Assembly (NCBI GenBank): GCA_003499525.1 | Contig: DNTB01000076.1 | Span: forward strand, 70,253-134,252 | Length of the DNA: 64,000 nt | Source of the DNA: Flavobacteriales bacterium | Lineage (GTDB): Bacteria > Bacteroidota > Bacteroidia > Flavobacteriales_G > Salibacteraceae | Direction: 5' to 3' | Shown: positions 1 to 10,647 of the stretch, piece by piece | Position numbering within the stretch: position 1 is the stretch's first letter | Layout of the letters: every line of letters starts with the position of its first letter | Notes under the pieces: generated by a model | The model's input: the letters and a program-made list of their open reading frames with translations, nothing else | What the model was told of the DNA's origin: nothing | Database searches by the model: none | Made by a program: the position numbers and the translations under genes

Positions 1-1
1 A

Positions 2-469
2 TCTTGTTTTCTGGCTCCTAACGCTATAATAGTGGGAGATGTTCGTATTGCAGCGCATTGCTCAGTATGGTTCAACGCGGTAATTCGAGGTGATGTGAAC
101 CGGATTAGGATCGGTTCAAATTCCAATGTTCAGGACGGAGCGGTTATTCACTGTACTTATGAAAAGACCTCCGTGGACATTGGGAGCTTTGTAAGTATTG
201 GTCATCAGGCGATTGTTCATGGAGCGAAAGTGGAAGATTTTGTCCTCATCGGGATGGGTGCTATTGTTATGGATAATGTTCATATTGGGCATCACAGCCT
301 GGTTGGAGCAGGGTCTGTTGTATTAGAGGGGACGAAAATCGAGCCCTATTCAGTTTGGGCAGGAAATCCAGCAAAATTCATTAAAACCTTACCTGACCGA
401 TTGAAAGAAGGAGAAATAGAGAGAATAGCACGCAATTATTCTTTGTATTCTTCCTGGTTTAAAGATTGA
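2..469 (+). CDS. Gamma-carbonic anhydrase-like hexapeptide-repeat protein, 5' end outside window
   Basis: Left-handed beta-helix protein of the YrdA/gamma-carbonic anhydrase family. The frame is open from base 2, so the gene starts before the window. A GTG at 32 lies inside conserved family sequence (residues like LAPNAIIVGD precede it) and is not the start. Isoleucine/valine-rich hexapeptide turns run through the protein, and the three histidines expected to bind zinc are visible: one in VIHCTY (about nt 149) and two in GHQAIVHG (about nt 203 and 218). The end NPAKFIKTLPD plus a helical tail is typical. Family members may hydrate CO2 or only bind metal, so activity is inferred. The 3' end overlaps the convergent murI by 11 bp. 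Confidence 0.88.
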   Translation, partial: SCFLAPNAIIVGDVRIAAHCSVWFNAVIRGDVNRIRIGSNSNVQDGAVIHCTYEKTSVDIGSFVSIGHQAIVHGAKVEDFVLIGMGAIVMDNVHIGHHSLVGAGSVVLEGTKIEPYSVWAGNPAKFIKTLPDRLKEGEIERIARNYSLYSSWFKD

Positions 470-1241
470 CATTTTCCACTTTAGGTGCGTTAACACCTAA
501 TTTGACTAGAGTCTTTAGTAATGGTTCTGCAGATCCTGTGGAGAAAAACTTATGCTGTGCAGTCGATGTTTCTGTTGCCATCTTCTTTTTCATTTTTCGA
601 AGCACCTGACGTGCTACCGCCTTTCCCGGATCAATGACTAAAACTTCCGGACCTATGATTCGGCTGATCTGTTCCTTTATCAAGGGATAGTGTGTACAAC
701 CGAGAACCAGAGTATCTACCCCTCTATTATTTATGAAATAAAGATTTTCATTAAGGTTTTCGTGAAGTGCATCAGAATCCCAATCTCCAGATTCAATGAG
801 TCGAACCAGGCCCTTGCCCTGCTGCATGATCACTTCAACTCCGTTCGCGTATTGATTGCGGGTTTTTTTGAATTTATCACTTTCTAAAGTTCCCTTTGTT
901 GCTAATACTCCAACAATACCATTTGCAGATTGCTCGGCGGCTGGTTTAATCGCAGGCTCGATACCTACGAATTCCATATTGTAGGATTTTCTCAGATGCT
1001 TAATTGCTGCAGATGTGGCAGTATTGCATGCTATCACAATTATATCGGCACCAGAATCTATGAGGAAATCAGTGATTCTTTCGGCACGCTGCGTGATAAA
1101 ATTTCTGGATTTTTCGCCATAAGGAACATTCTGATTATCTGATACATAAATGGTTCGTGCATGCGGAATTAGCTCCTTAATTTCCAACCAAATGGTTAGA
1201 CCTCCGATACCGGAGTCAAATATTCCGATGGTATCACTCAA
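459..1241 (-). CDS. murI: Glutamate racemase
   Basis: Interconverts L- and D-glutamate in the cytoplasm, supplying D-Glu for peptidoglycan. The 260 residues match the usual family length. The N-terminal GIFDSGIGGLT holds the substrate-binding Asp/Ser, and both catalytic cysteines are present in the expected motifs: ACNTATS (Cys about 72) and GCTHYPLI (Cys about 182). It lies downstream of the skp-bamA block on the same strand, with 31 bp between it and the upstream OmpH-family gene, so it probably belongs to that envelope operon. Convergent with the carbonic anhydrase-like gene. Confidence 0.97.
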   Translation of the reverse strand: MSDTIGIFDSGIGGLTIWLEIKELIPHARTIYVSDNQNVPYGEKSRNFITQRAERITDFLIDSGADIIVIACNTATSAAIKHLRKSYNMEFVGIEPAIKPAAEQSANGIVGVLATKGTLESDKFKKTRNQYANGVEVIMQQGKGLVRLIESGDWDSDALHENLNENLYFINNRGVDTLVLGCTHYPLIKEQISRIIGPEVLVIDPGKAVARQVLRKMKKKMATETSTAQHKFFSTGSAEPLLKTLVKLGVNAPKVENVNL

Positions 1242-1272
1242 GAAAAAGGGATCGCGAATAGAAGGATTTGCC

Positions 1273-1782
1273 TTACTCTACTCCTAGTTCTTTTTTGACC
1301 AGACCTAGAAGATTGTCAGAATCTGGAAAAACAACAACTGCTCCAGTACTGGTATCGAATACGTAAGTATATCCATTGGCTGCAGCAACTTTATCTATTG
1401 CATCCTGTGCTCGGTTAATTAGTGGTTCTACCAGTTGTTGTTCTTTTTGCTGAAGACTTTGTTGTGCGGTAGACTGAAATTCTTGTATTCTTCTCTCGAG
1501 GTCAGATATCTCTGAAAGCTTTGAGTTTTTAATCAGCTCCGTCCAGGAGGCTTCGTTCTGCTGATAGTCTGCAACCTTGGTTTGATATTCAGTGGTCATT
1601 GTCGTGAGTTGAGTTTCAAGCTGTTTAGCATACTCTTCCAACTCTACTTGTATTTGGTTTCTCTCCGGCATTAATTCGAGCAGTTCGGCTGAGTTAATAT
1701 GTCCGAATTTGAGCTTAGATTGCGCCGAAGCCGTATAAGCGGACATAAGAGTTAGAGCCAATAAGATGAGAAGATTTTTCAT
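1273..1782 (-). CDS. OmpH/Skp-family periplasmic chaperone (second copy)
   Basis: Small periplasmic chaperone (169 aa) of the Skp/OmpH family, which holds unfolded outer-membrane proteins for BamA. Signal peptide MKNLLILLALTLMSAYTASAQ, then a beta-strand containing FGHINSAELLELMPE, a long Gln/Glu-rich coiled-coil stretch (about residues 45-125), and a C-terminal beta segment with YTYVFDTSTGAVV. This strand-coiled coil-strand plan is the Skp fold. It is the second of two adjacent paralogues, downstream of bamA, an arrangement widespread in Bacteroidota. The 46-bp gap to the other copy shows no clear terminator. Confidence 0.9.
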   Translation of the reverse strand: MKNLLILLALTLMSAYTASAQSKLKFGHINSAELLELMPERNQIQVELEEYAKQLETQLTTMTTEYQTKVADYQQNEASWTELIKNSKLSEISDLERRIQEFQSTAQQSLQQKEQQLVEPLINRAQDAIDKVAAANGYTYVFDTSTGAVVVFPDSDNLLGLVKKELGVE

Positions 1783-1828
1783 GTTTGTTTGAATTATGTT
1801 TTGCTTTTAAAAAAAAAGACCTGCGAAA

Positions 1829-2350
1829 TTATTCATCGCGAGCTGAATATCCTAACTTTTTAAGTATCACATCACTTTTATCATACTTTGGGTCTGAGAA
1901 AAGGATGTTCGTATTTACCCCTTTATCGAAAACTATACCATAACTTCTTTCAGATGCTAATTCCTTGATTGCATTGTAAATTTCGTCTTGAAGTGGCTTT
2001 ATCAGTTCCTGTCTTCTGGTGAAGAGTTCTCCTTTAACTCCAAACTTTGCTCTTTGGTAGTCCTTAACCTCTTTGTCCTTCTCCTTAATCTGTGTTAGAC
2101 GCTCCTTCCTCATTTCATCGGTAAGCAGAATCTTTTCAGCTTCAAAAGTTCGCTTCATTTCGTCGAGTTCTGCAATTTTAGCTTCTACGGTTTCCTGCCA
2201 TTGCTTGCTGATAGCATTTAGTTCTTTTTGAGCTTCCTGATATTCTTCCATATTCTCCAGGATATATCGGGAATCAACATAAGCAAAACGCTGCCCAATA
2301 AGCTGGACAGATGATACAAGAATTGCGGAAATAAGAAGTAATTGTTTCAT
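1829..2350 (-). CDS. OmpH/Skp-family periplasmic chaperone (first copy)
   Basis: A 173-aa Skp/OmpH-family chaperone lying 2 bp after the bamA stop codon, so almost certainly cotranscribed with it. N-terminal signal peptide (MKQLLLISAILVSSVQLIG), then RFAYVDSRYILENM, typical for the first beta strand and helix. A long charged coiled coil follows, with many Lys/Glu, and then SYGIVFDKGVNTNILFSDP, the closing beta strands. Its role is to deliver unfolded beta-barrels to the BAM complex. It differs clearly in sequence from the neighbouring copy, so the duplication is old. The two copies may have different client proteins, but that is inference. Confidence 0.92.
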   Translation of the reverse strand: MKQLLLISAILVSSVQLIGQRFAYVDSRYILENMEEYQEAQKELNAISKQWQETVEAKIAELDEMKRTFEAEKILLTDEMRKERLTQIKEKDKEVKDYQRAKFGVKGELFTRRQELIKPLQDEIYNAIKELASERSYGIVFDKGVNTNILFSDPKYDKSDVILKKLGYSARDE

Positions 2351-4984
2351 TTTTATAATTCTCCAAGGTTAGCTCCAATGGTAAAATGTAGCTGAGACCG
2401 CTCCATGAATGGAACGGTAGGCACATCGTCAAATCTGTATCCCCAATCCAGGCCCAGTAATCCAAACATGGGCAAGAATACCCTCACACCAAATCCTCCG
2501 GACCTATAGTTATTAAAAGGGCTGAACTGATCCAAACTCTGCCATGTATTGCCCATCTCAGCGAAAAGCAAGCCGTACACCATAGCACTTGGATTATTAG
2601 CGAATGGATACCTGATCTCAGCCGTATATCTTGTCACAAACGGTGCCCCTGTTACAGGTGAGAGTGATCCGTCATCATAACCGCGCAATGCGATGATTTC
2701 TCTTGCATCAAGATTAAACCCGGTTAGTCCTGATCCTCCAAGGTAAAACCTTTCAAACGGAGCTGTTCCCACAAATCTGCTGTACTCAAAAAGGCCTCCA
2801 AATCCAACTTTGGCGTAAACCACAAACTTGCTCACAAAGTTGTTGTACCACGCCGCGGTAAACTTCCATTTGTGATATTCTACAAACTTAAATCGCTCCT
2901 GTTGGGTAGCCGTTGCATAATCAATGTCATTGAACCAGGAATAAGGAGGTGTCAATTGTGCTGACAATGATATTCGGCTTCCACTTTTAGGGAAGTTCGG
3001 ATCATCGATAGAGCTGCGAGTCAATACAATTCTTGAGAATATGTTGTTGGCAAACCCATTGTTAAACCCCTGAAAAGCAGGCCATTGATTCACATCGTAG
3101 TACTGATATGAGCCCTCAACATACAGCTGAAAGTTGTCATCTGGCCAGGTCAACCTTCTGCCCAGACCGACTGTAAAACCGAGAATATCCAACGACTGAA
3201 AAGCAGGGTTGTCAATTTGATTTCCTTCAGTATCTCTTGCGGTTCTTCTTTGACCGTTAGTTTGAAGAGTGTAATACGTACTGATCGTAAGAGCATTTGG
3301 CCTCTTTCCTCCTAACCAGGGTTCTGTAAATGAGAGATTTATGGAGTTGAAAATAGCGCCACTGGTTTGACCTCGTATGCTTAATCGCTGTCCGTCTCCT
3401 GATGGAAGTGGTCTCCATGCAGAACCATTAAACAGATTTCTGAGGGAGAAGTTATTAAAGGTAAGACCTAATGTCCCTAGCAGCCTCCCGCCTCCAAAAC
3501 CACCGGAAAGTTCCACCTGATCCGATGGTTTTTCACCGACTTTATATTGAATATCGACCGTACCGTTTACTGGATCTGGTATAGGTACAACATCCATTTG
3601 TTCAGGATCCAGAAAACCTAATAGAGTTAATTCCTGCTGGGTTCGCATGATGTCCGAACGGCTGAAGAGTTCACCCGGTTTAGTACGTATCTCTCTTCTG
3701 ATTACATGCTCATTCGTTTTGGTATTTCCACTAATACTTATTCGATTTATTCGGGCCTGAGTACCTTCCTGAATTTGGATTTCAAGATCTATTGAATCAC
3801 CAACAACCTGCCTCTCCACCGGATTTACCTGAAAGAATAAGTAGCCGTCGTCCATATATTTGGAACTGATATCGAGCCCGGTTGGATTCATGAACAAGCG
3901 CTCGTCAAGAAGCTTGGTGTTGTATACATCCCCTTTTTCAATGCCCAGAATTCCCTTCAGAACAGAAGTTTCATATTTTGTATTACCCACCCATTCAATA
4001 TCCCGGAAATAATACCTATTTCCCTCCTCAACGACCAGATCTATTCGCAGTCCCTTATTGCTCGTTGCGGTAACAGAATCTTCTATGATTTTGGCATCCC
4101 GGTAACCCAACTCTTTGTAGTAGTCCAGGATTGCTGCCTTATCTGTATTGTATTGTGATCTGATGAATTTAGAGCTCTTAAAGATCATCAGGTTAATGTT
4201 GTCATATTTATATCGGCGCACCACATTCAGCAATGAATCTCTATCTGGTGAAAATGTGGCAAGAAATACATCTTTTCCGAGGCGGGGTAGGTTCTCTAGC
4301 GGCCTAAAGCGGCTTTGCTCTTTAGTTTCTTTCATCGTTTTCCGAATCTTTCCATCGGATAGCTCAGTATTACCATGAATATAGATGTTGTCTATTTTGA
4401 CTTTTTTCTTCTTATCGACATTAATTATAAGTACCACGTGATTGGCGTAAGCCGAGTCGTTTTTGGTAACGATTTCGACAGCGGTATTGTAGAATCCCTT
4501 TTGTACGAAGTAGGATCTAATTTTAGTCTTTGTAGTTATTTTCAGATTGTCGGTTACGATTTTCTCTCTGAACAGTTTGATATCCTCCCGGATATCGTCG
4601 GCTTCCGACTTGGAGACACCATTAATTTGAAATCTTGATAATCGAGGTTGTTCAGTGATAAAGAACTCCAGAAATATCTTCCTTCCTTCTACTCGGTTTA
4701 CTTTCACCTCAATATCTGAGAAAAGACCCTGCTTCCAAAGGTTTTTGATGGCATTGGAGATTTTGATACCTGGAATATCAATTTCATCTCCTACCCTTAA
4801 ACCGGTGAGTAGAGTAAGTGCATTTGGGTCTAAAATTCTAGCGCCTGAAATAATGATTCCACCGATTTCCATCTTACGAGGATTGGCATAATCTACCTCA
4901 AAGCTGCCCCATTTTGTTCTGTCGAGCTGCCCCAAAGTAGTCAGCGGGACAACACAGAGAACTAGAAATAAAATAAGGAGTGGA

Positions 4985-5728
<744 letters not shown>

Positions 5729-5736
5729 CTAAATAC

Positions 5737-5761
5737 AAAAAGATCGTCTGTTCAGACGATC
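5737..5761 (-). terminator. Rho-independent terminator between PorG-like gene and uppS
   Basis: Perfect inverted repeat GATCGTCTG / CAGACGATC (5742-5750 and 5753-5761). On the minus strand it is followed directly by TTTTTGTATTT. It lies 16 bp after the stop of the PorG-like gene at 5777 and 9 bp before the uppS start, so it should end or attenuate transcripts arriving from upstream. Confidence 0.78.
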
Positions 5762-5776
5762 AGCTTGCAAAATTAA

Positions 5777-6607
5777 CTATTTGAGAGGATTAAAATGGCA
5801 GCGGTTAGGATTCCTTGTGAGGTTATATGTTAAATACAGCGCATAAAAACTATAAACATCTCTCGTTTGTGAGTTACCACGTTGTGTACCCCAATTGGTT
5901 CCATCAGGACCTTGCGGCTCTATACTTCTGTCTGAAAGGTTTTGCGCTAGTTGCGTCATTCCCTCCGGGTTCAAAGGGTAAGAGCCACTCACATCATCAA
6001 GGTAATCCGTAAAGCTTCTCCGCAACCCTCCTTCTATCCCGAGTATAAACCGATCTGTCAATCTAAGTTTCAGACCTAATCCATAAACCAAAAAAAGTGA
6101 AGTACGGGAATAATCAACTTCCTCTGTTTTTAAAGGTCTGAGGTCATAAAGGTTTCCATTCAATTCTGCCTTTGGATTAAAATTAAATATCCCAATTCCT
6201 CCAAAAACGAAAGGGGTGAATGTATCGGTGCTTTGGAATAAGCTGACTGCCTTGTAGGGCTTGAAGCTAAAAAAATTGAAGTCTATGGCCGCATAGCCTT
6301 CGAAAACGTCAGACTCAAAGCTTAGATTTCGATTTTGCTGAAAATATCCATCCGCATCGCTGTCCTGTGCAGATACATGCCCGTATGAAAAAGCATAGCG
6401 TACGGACCACCTTGGATTCCAATTATATCGGTATAGTATTCCAACACCGGGGTGAGTATGACCCCCTGGAAAAAAACGTGAAGGATTTAAATCACCATTG
6501 TAAAAGGTGAGACCGGCGCCTAAACCAAGCTCGTAGTACCTCTGTGCGTTGGCACTTGACAGAGATACTACGGCTAAAACAATACACGGAATAAGGTGCT
6601 TCCTCAT
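5777..6607 (-). CDS. PorG-like outer-membrane beta-barrel (DUF6089)
   Basis: A 276-aa outer-membrane barrel with a cleavable signal peptide ending ...SSANAQ, followed by RYYELGLGAGLTFYNGDLN, the typical opening of DUF6089/PorG proteins. Alternating aromatic beta strands follow (FTPFVFGGIGIFNFNP, SLFLVYGLGLKL, FILGIEGGLRRSFTDYLDD), and the last strand is YLTYNL-like near the end. PorG is an outer-membrane component of the T9SS machinery in Porphyromonas gingivalis, where as I recall porG also lies beside uppS, bamA and ompH; the same neighbourhood is seen here. A second related gene lies just upstream. Which of the two does the PorG job cannot be told from sequence alone. Confidence 0.75.
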   Translation of the reverse strand: MRKHLIPCIVLAVVSLSSANAQRYYELGLGAGLTFYNGDLNPSRFFPGGHTHPGVGILYRYNWNPRWSVRYAFSYGHVSAQDSDADGYFQQNRNLSFESDVFEGYAAIDFNFFSFKPYKAVSLFQSTDTFTPFVFGGIGIFNFNPKAELNGNLYDLRPLKTEEVDYSRTSLFLVYGLGLKLRLTDRFILGIEGGLRRSFTDYLDDVSGSYPLNPEGMTQLAQNLSDRSIEPQGPDGTNWGTQRGNSQTRDVYSFYALYLTYNLTRNPNRCHFNPLK

Positions 6608-6643
6608 AGCATCGAGGAAACGAAAATAGTGATCAATTATTTC

Positions 6644-7540
6644 TTAGAAGCGGATTCTGCTTCTTGTAGCGGTTCTGATTCTATAGGTGAGCGACAAGGT
6701 GCCGAACATATAGGCATCTTTTCTTTCGTCGTTTCCGCGGCGTGCGTTACCCTCAAATCTAGAGTCACTCAGCCTTCGGTCGGACATCTCTCTTGCCAAT
6801 TCGCCATATGCTGCCGCTATAGCATCATCATCATAGTAACGAGTACTTGAGTCATCGAGATAATCTGAGGGGGTTAAGCGAAGTCCGTATTCAATGGCAA
6901 TTCCCCACTCTCGCGAAAAGTTGTATTTAAAACCAAATCCTATAGGGAAAGTTAGAGTAAATCTCGAATAATCCTCAGGTCCTCCGGGCAGTCCCTGCCC
7001 CTCGGTATTCAAGTCCGAAAGGCGCACCCAGCTACCGTCATCAGCTTTACCGTGCGGATCGTAAAATATCACTCCGATTCCTCCAAATACATAGCCTGCA
7101 ATGTTTGTAGAACCGTAACCTCTTACACCTTTAATTCTATACGCGGCTCCAATTTTTTCTCTGAAGAAATAAAACTCTCCCTGCGTGCTCAATTCAATAA
7201 TTGGTGAACGGAATGTGTGATTTCTATTTCTTCGCCATACGTTGGGAGTATTCTCATCTGTACCATATACTCTGCCGTAAAATAAATTGGCCTTGGCAGC
7301 AAACCGGTCATGAAACCGATACTTATACCAAACTCCGAATACCGGCCTTGTGTTGGAGAGGTCAAGGTCTCCAAAGCGAGAGCCGTCACCTTCACTATTT
7401 CCTCCGAGGTCTCCTAAAAAGTTTGATGCTCCCAGGCTCATTCCAACTTCTTGTTTGAATCTTTTCCACCTCTGCGCCTGTGCCATTTCCGGCAAGAGGA
7501 ATAATGTAACTATAATGATTAATAACGTATTACGTGCCAT
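6644..7540 (-). CDS. PorG-like outer-membrane beta-barrel (DUF6089), second paralogue
   Basis: A 298-aa barrel related to its downstream neighbour. The start at 7540 (MARNTLLIIIVTLFLLPEMAQAQ) gives a clean signal peptide; the frame extends 7 codons further upstream, but that would put non-signal residues in front. After the signal, VGMSLGASNFLGDLGG, SNIAGYVFGGIGVIFYDP-type strands and FKYNFSREWGIAIEYGLRLTPSDYLDD parallel the other copy, including the shared (S/T)DYLDD turn. Thirty-six bp separate the two, so they are likely one transcript. Outer-membrane location is inferred from the signal and strand pattern. It could be an accessory T9SS component or a diverged duplicate. Confidence 0.72.
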   Translation of the reverse strand: MARNTLLIIIVTLFLLPEMAQAQRWKRFKQEVGMSLGASNFLGDLGGNSEGDGSRFGDLDLSNTRPVFGVWYKYRFHDRFAAKANLFYGRVYGTDENTPNVWRRNRNHTFRSPIIELSTQGEFYFFREKIGAAYRIKGVRGYGSTNIAGYVFGGIGVIFYDPHGKADDGSWVRLSDLNTEGQGLPGGPEDYSRFTLTFPIGFGFKYNFSREWGIAIEYGLRLTPSDYLDDSSTRYYDDDAIAAAYGELAREMSDRRLSDSRFEGNARRGNDERKDAYMFGTLSLTYRIRTATRSRIRF

Positions 7541-7651
7541 ATCCGCCATTGTTTGAAGCAAATTTAGATTTCAAGCAAGGGCAGGAATTGTTAATAAAAT
7601 GCACTTATAAACAGAAAAATGTTTAAAACCCCAGTTGCTCTGAGAAAAGCA

Positions 7652-8530
7652 TCAGTTCCGTTTATCGAGGCCCCAGCTTAGTTTTTCGCGGATATTTTTT
7701 AAATAGCTGTTGCCTTTAAGTTTGACTAATTGAATTTTGAAGGGTGCTTTTTTAACCCGAAGAGAGGTGGAACTGTTGATTCTAGCTATACGGGAGTCCA
7801 GACTCACCAAAAAGTTGTCTCCACGCCCCTCTACACTGAGCTCAACTGTTACGTTATCAGGAATCACTAGAGGACGCACATTCAAATTATGAGGCGCAAC
7901 CGGAGATATGACCAGGTTTTCAGATCCAGGCATAATAATCGGACCTCCGACACTCATCGAGTAGGCCGTAGACCCTGTTGGCGTGGCTATAATTAGACCA
8001 TCAGCCCAATAGGCATTAAGAAACTCACCATCGATGTAGGTATTGATAATGATCATGGAGGCATCATCATTCTTATGTACTGTTACCTCGTTGAGTCCAA
8101 AGTTTTCCTCACCGAAAAGGTCTCCGTCTATTTCCAAACATAACGGTGTACGCGGTTCAAGTTCAAAATTACCGAGGAACATTTGATCTATGGCCGCTTT
8201 GATGTGCCCTGATTTTACTCGTGCCAAGAAACCAAGACGACCTGTATTTATTCCAAGAATGGGTACATTGGAATTTCTAACATATAGGGCAGATTCCAAA
8301 AAAGTACCATCTCCTCCAATACTGATGAATAAATCGAAATCTGGATTTGGGGTAGATCTATCCAGCCAATTGTAGATCAGACTTTCATCAATAGCACCTT
8401 GAAACAATTCAACATAGGCCCGGTTTGTATGAACCTTTATTCCCTTTTTATTTAGATAATCAAATAGAAAAACGATCTCATCTTTGTGCTCTTGCTTGAG
8501 CTCTTTACCGAAAATGGCAATGTTTTCCAT
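7652..8530 (-). CDS. nadK: NAD kinase
   Basis: Phosphorylates NAD to NADP in the cytoplasm. 292 aa, normal length. Diagnostic motifs: ISIGGDGTFLES (about residues 69-80, nucleotide binding), INTGRLGFLA, NEVTVHKND, and ATPTGSTAYSMSVGGPIIMP with VISPVAPHNLNVRPLVIP. Start MENIAIFGKE is the only plausible one. It is on the same strand as the PorG-like genes, with a 111-bp AT-rich gap between them in which no clear hairpin is seen. Confidence 0.97.
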   Translation of the reverse strand: MENIAIFGKELKQEHKDEIVFLFDYLNKKGIKVHTNRAYVELFQGAIDESLIYNWLDRSTPNPDFDLFISIGGDGTFLESALYVRNSNVPILGINTGRLGFLARVKSGHIKAAIDQMFLGNFELEPRTPLCLEIDGDLFGEENFGLNEVTVHKNDDASMIIINTYIDGEFLNAYWADGLIIATPTGSTAYSMSVGGPIIMPGSENLVISPVAPHNLNVRPLVIPDNVTVELSVEGRGDNFLVSLDSRIARINSSTSLRVKKAPFKIQLVKLKGNSYLKNIREKLSWGLDKRN

Positions 8531-8569
8531 CCTGATTATCAGTATTTTATATTCAACGAAACAAAGTAA

Positions 8570-9955
8570 TTAAATTGACTTGTTAAAATGCAAAAAGAGA
8601 CCGGCTTCTTGTTCAATATTGAAGGAGTATTCAATTCTAAAAACAATATCATAGTATGCGGAGATATCTAACCCGACACCATACCCTGCTAACCACTTGT
8701 TTGACAACCCATTAAGCTCAGCATTCAATCTGTCCTCAGCATAACCGACATCTACAAAAGCATTAAGAAACGCTGAAAAATAGGGTTTGTTAAATTGTTC
8801 CCACGGCAACCACTGAAGTGGAATGGTTTTTTTCTTGATTAATTGATACTTAAGGTTGGTTTTGATCATAGCATATCGCTGTGCGTCCATTACATAATAC
8901 TCATATCCTCTAACGAAATCTTTATAACCAAGTCCTTCTTGAAGATAATAGGTAGGGTCCTGAATCTCGTAAGTTTTCCCTATGATAGCGGCAGCGGAAT
9001 ACCAACGCCCTATGATCGGTTTGTGAAAGTTGGCTGCGGCTCTAATCATCAAAAGGTTTAAGTTCTGGTTGTCTAAAATCCCCATTCCGTGTAAAGCTAC
9101 TCTCCCTTCAAGTTTGTATCCAGTCAATGGATACTCAATATAGTCCCGGCGATCATACTTTGCTTCATAGATAAGCGAAAAAAACTGGGAATGAGTGGTC
9201 TCATTCCTTAGGTAGTTTTCATTCAAAGCAGCAATACTAGAATCAATGTTCACATTCTGGTATTGCATTGTTATAAAATGGCGCAAATACAGGCCTTTGC
9301 GCACTTGCATTGTTGCTTTGGCATAGGAAGTATTTAATAATGCTCCGGTTTCGTCATTGAAAAAAAGTCTTTCGTTATCCAAAGAGTTGTAGTTCACATC
9401 TTTAATCCGGGTATGACCTGCAGCAACATGAAGTCCTAAGGTTCTGGCCTTGTTTAAATTCGGAAAATTATACCCAATTGCAAATTGCTGCTCATATCCA
9501 ATTTTTGCGAGTATCTGAAAAGTTTCAGCTCTTCCCCTGAAATTGAACCAGTTGAGATACACTCCGTAGCTCAGGCGATTGAAATCTTTGGTTCTCCACC
9601 ACGTATTAAAATTACGATCAGCATTTTCGAGAATTGGATAAGGCCATATGTACCATCGCTCTTCCAGATGAATGGTGACGACCGTTCGGTTGCCCTGAAG
9701 TTCTTGATAAACGTCCACTTCATTAAATAATGCCGTATTGAAGATGTTATTTCTGCTTCTGGTTATCGACCCGTCCAATCCCATTGCTTCTACAGAATCG
9801 CCGACTGAGAATTCCAGTTCGCGATGAATAATAAAATCTTTAGTGATCTTATTACCAAGAATAACAATACTATCGATGTAAATTGAATCGGCACGAGCTC
9901 TTACCTCAATGGAAAGGCAGAATAGTATACTGAAAAGCAGAAAAAACCTGGCCAA
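8570..9955 (-). CDS. Compact Omp85-type outer-membrane protein (one POTRA domain plus barrel)
   Basis: 461 aa. Signal peptide (MARFFLLFSILFCLSIEVRARA), one POTRA-like domain (YIDSIVILGNKITKDFIIHRE..., about residues 25-110, ending VTIHLEERWYIWP), then a barrel with many aromatic strands. Near residue 355 is DFVRGYEYYVMD, matching the VRG(F/Y) loop motif of BamA/TamA/TpsB barrels. The C-terminus is an amphipathic strand (AGLFLHFNKSI). With a single POTRA domain it is much smaller than BamA (887 aa) in the same window. Its substrate is unknown; roles in protein or lipid insertion are known for relatives. It lies 39 bp upstream of nadK and 3 bp after the CBS gene. Confidence 0.78.
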   Translation of the reverse strand: MARFFLLFSILFCLSIEVRARADSIYIDSIVILGNKITKDFIIHRELEFSVGDSVEAMGLDGSITRSRNNIFNTALFNEVDVYQELQGNRTVVTIHLEERWYIWPYPILENADRNFNTWWRTKDFNRLSYGVYLNWFNFRGRAETFQILAKIGYEQQFAIGYNFPNLNKARTLGLHVAAGHTRIKDVNYNSLDNERLFFNDETGALLNTSYAKATMQVRKGLYLRHFITMQYQNVNIDSSIAALNENYLRNETTHSQFFSLIYEAKYDRRDYIEYPLTGYKLEGRVALHGMGILDNQNLNLLMIRAAANFHKPIIGRWYSAAAIIGKTYEIQDPTYYLQEGLGYKDFVRGYEYYVMDAQRYAMIKTNLKYQLIKKKTIPLQWLPWEQFNKPYFSAFLNAFVDVGYAEDRLNAELNGLSNKWLAGYGVGLDISAYYDIVFRIEYSFNIEQEAGLFLHFNKSI

Positions 9956-9958
9956 TGG

Positions 9959-10621
9959 CTACAGATTCAAATAATGTACAAGATGCTCATAGCGCTGCCG
10001 CAGATCATCACTTTCTTCCCAGCTTAGATCATGAACTGTGATGTCAATCCCGCGACGTTCGAACTCTTTCATAAGAACCATCATGTCCTGGTTATTGAGT
10101 TTGACGGTGACGCGAATCATTTGGCTTTCTAACTGAGTATCCGTGTACAAACCGAGAATTCTGGAGTCATTCTGCTCCACGATGTTGATGACATCTGAGA
10201 GCATATAGTCTCTTATGTTCATCTCTATTTCAAGGATTCCTCCTTTATCTCTGAACATGGGCAGATTGCCAAGAGCCTTAAATGCACTTTCAAGAGTTAC
10301 CATTCCTTCATAAAGCATTTGGTCATCCACAACTGCAATGCAACTTAGATTGCCAGAAGCCAATCTGGAAATCGCTTTTGTCATATGCTGATTAATGGTT
10401 ACATAAAGTGGATGCAGAGTCTGTGCTAATTGACCGATCGGCTTATCGATTTCATCAATAGTTAAAAGAGCATCCATGTAAAGCATTCCAGAAAACACTC
10501 CATTTTCCGTTACCGGAATATGTGCGAGTCGATATTCTGTCATCACATCGAATGCTCGCGTACCTGTCTCGGAAATGAGAACCGGCGGTATATCTGCAAA
10601 GAGTGCTTCGATTGAGTTCAT
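9959..10621 (-). CDS. CBS-domain protein
   Basis: 220 aa with the start placed at 10621 (MNSIEALFADIPP). The open frame runs further upstream, but only through the divergent pdxJ gene and promoter region. Two CBS-type motifs: FDVMTEYRLAHIPVTENGVFSGMLYMDALL (about 22-55) and ISRLASGNLSCIAVVDDQMLYEGMVTLESAF (about 80-110). An ACT-like C-terminal part follows (IEMNIRDYMLSDVINIVEQNDSRILGLYTD..., then strand-rich residues). CBS pairs usually bind adenine nucleotides and regulate something; no catalytic domain is present. It is transcribed with the Omp85-type gene, whose start follows after 3 bp, and diverges from pdxJ. Confidence 0.82.
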   Translation of the reverse strand: MNSIEALFADIPPVLISETGTRAFDVMTEYRLAHIPVTENGVFSGMLYMDALLTIDEIDKPIGQLAQTLHPLYVTINQHMTKAISRLASGNLSCIAVVDDQMLYEGMVTLESAFKALGNLPMFRDKGGILEIEMNIRDYMLSDVINIVEQNDSRILGLYTDTQLESQMIRVTVKLNNQDMMVLMKEFERRGIDITVHDLSWEESDDLRQRYEHLVHYLNL

Positions 10622-10647
10622 TTCAAGAGGTCCTGTAACAAAGAATT

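Noticed and set aside
32..469. GTG at 32 as start of the first gene
   Set aside because: Conserved gamma-carbonic anhydrase residues are encoded upstream in the same frame to base 2; the gene is cut by the window.
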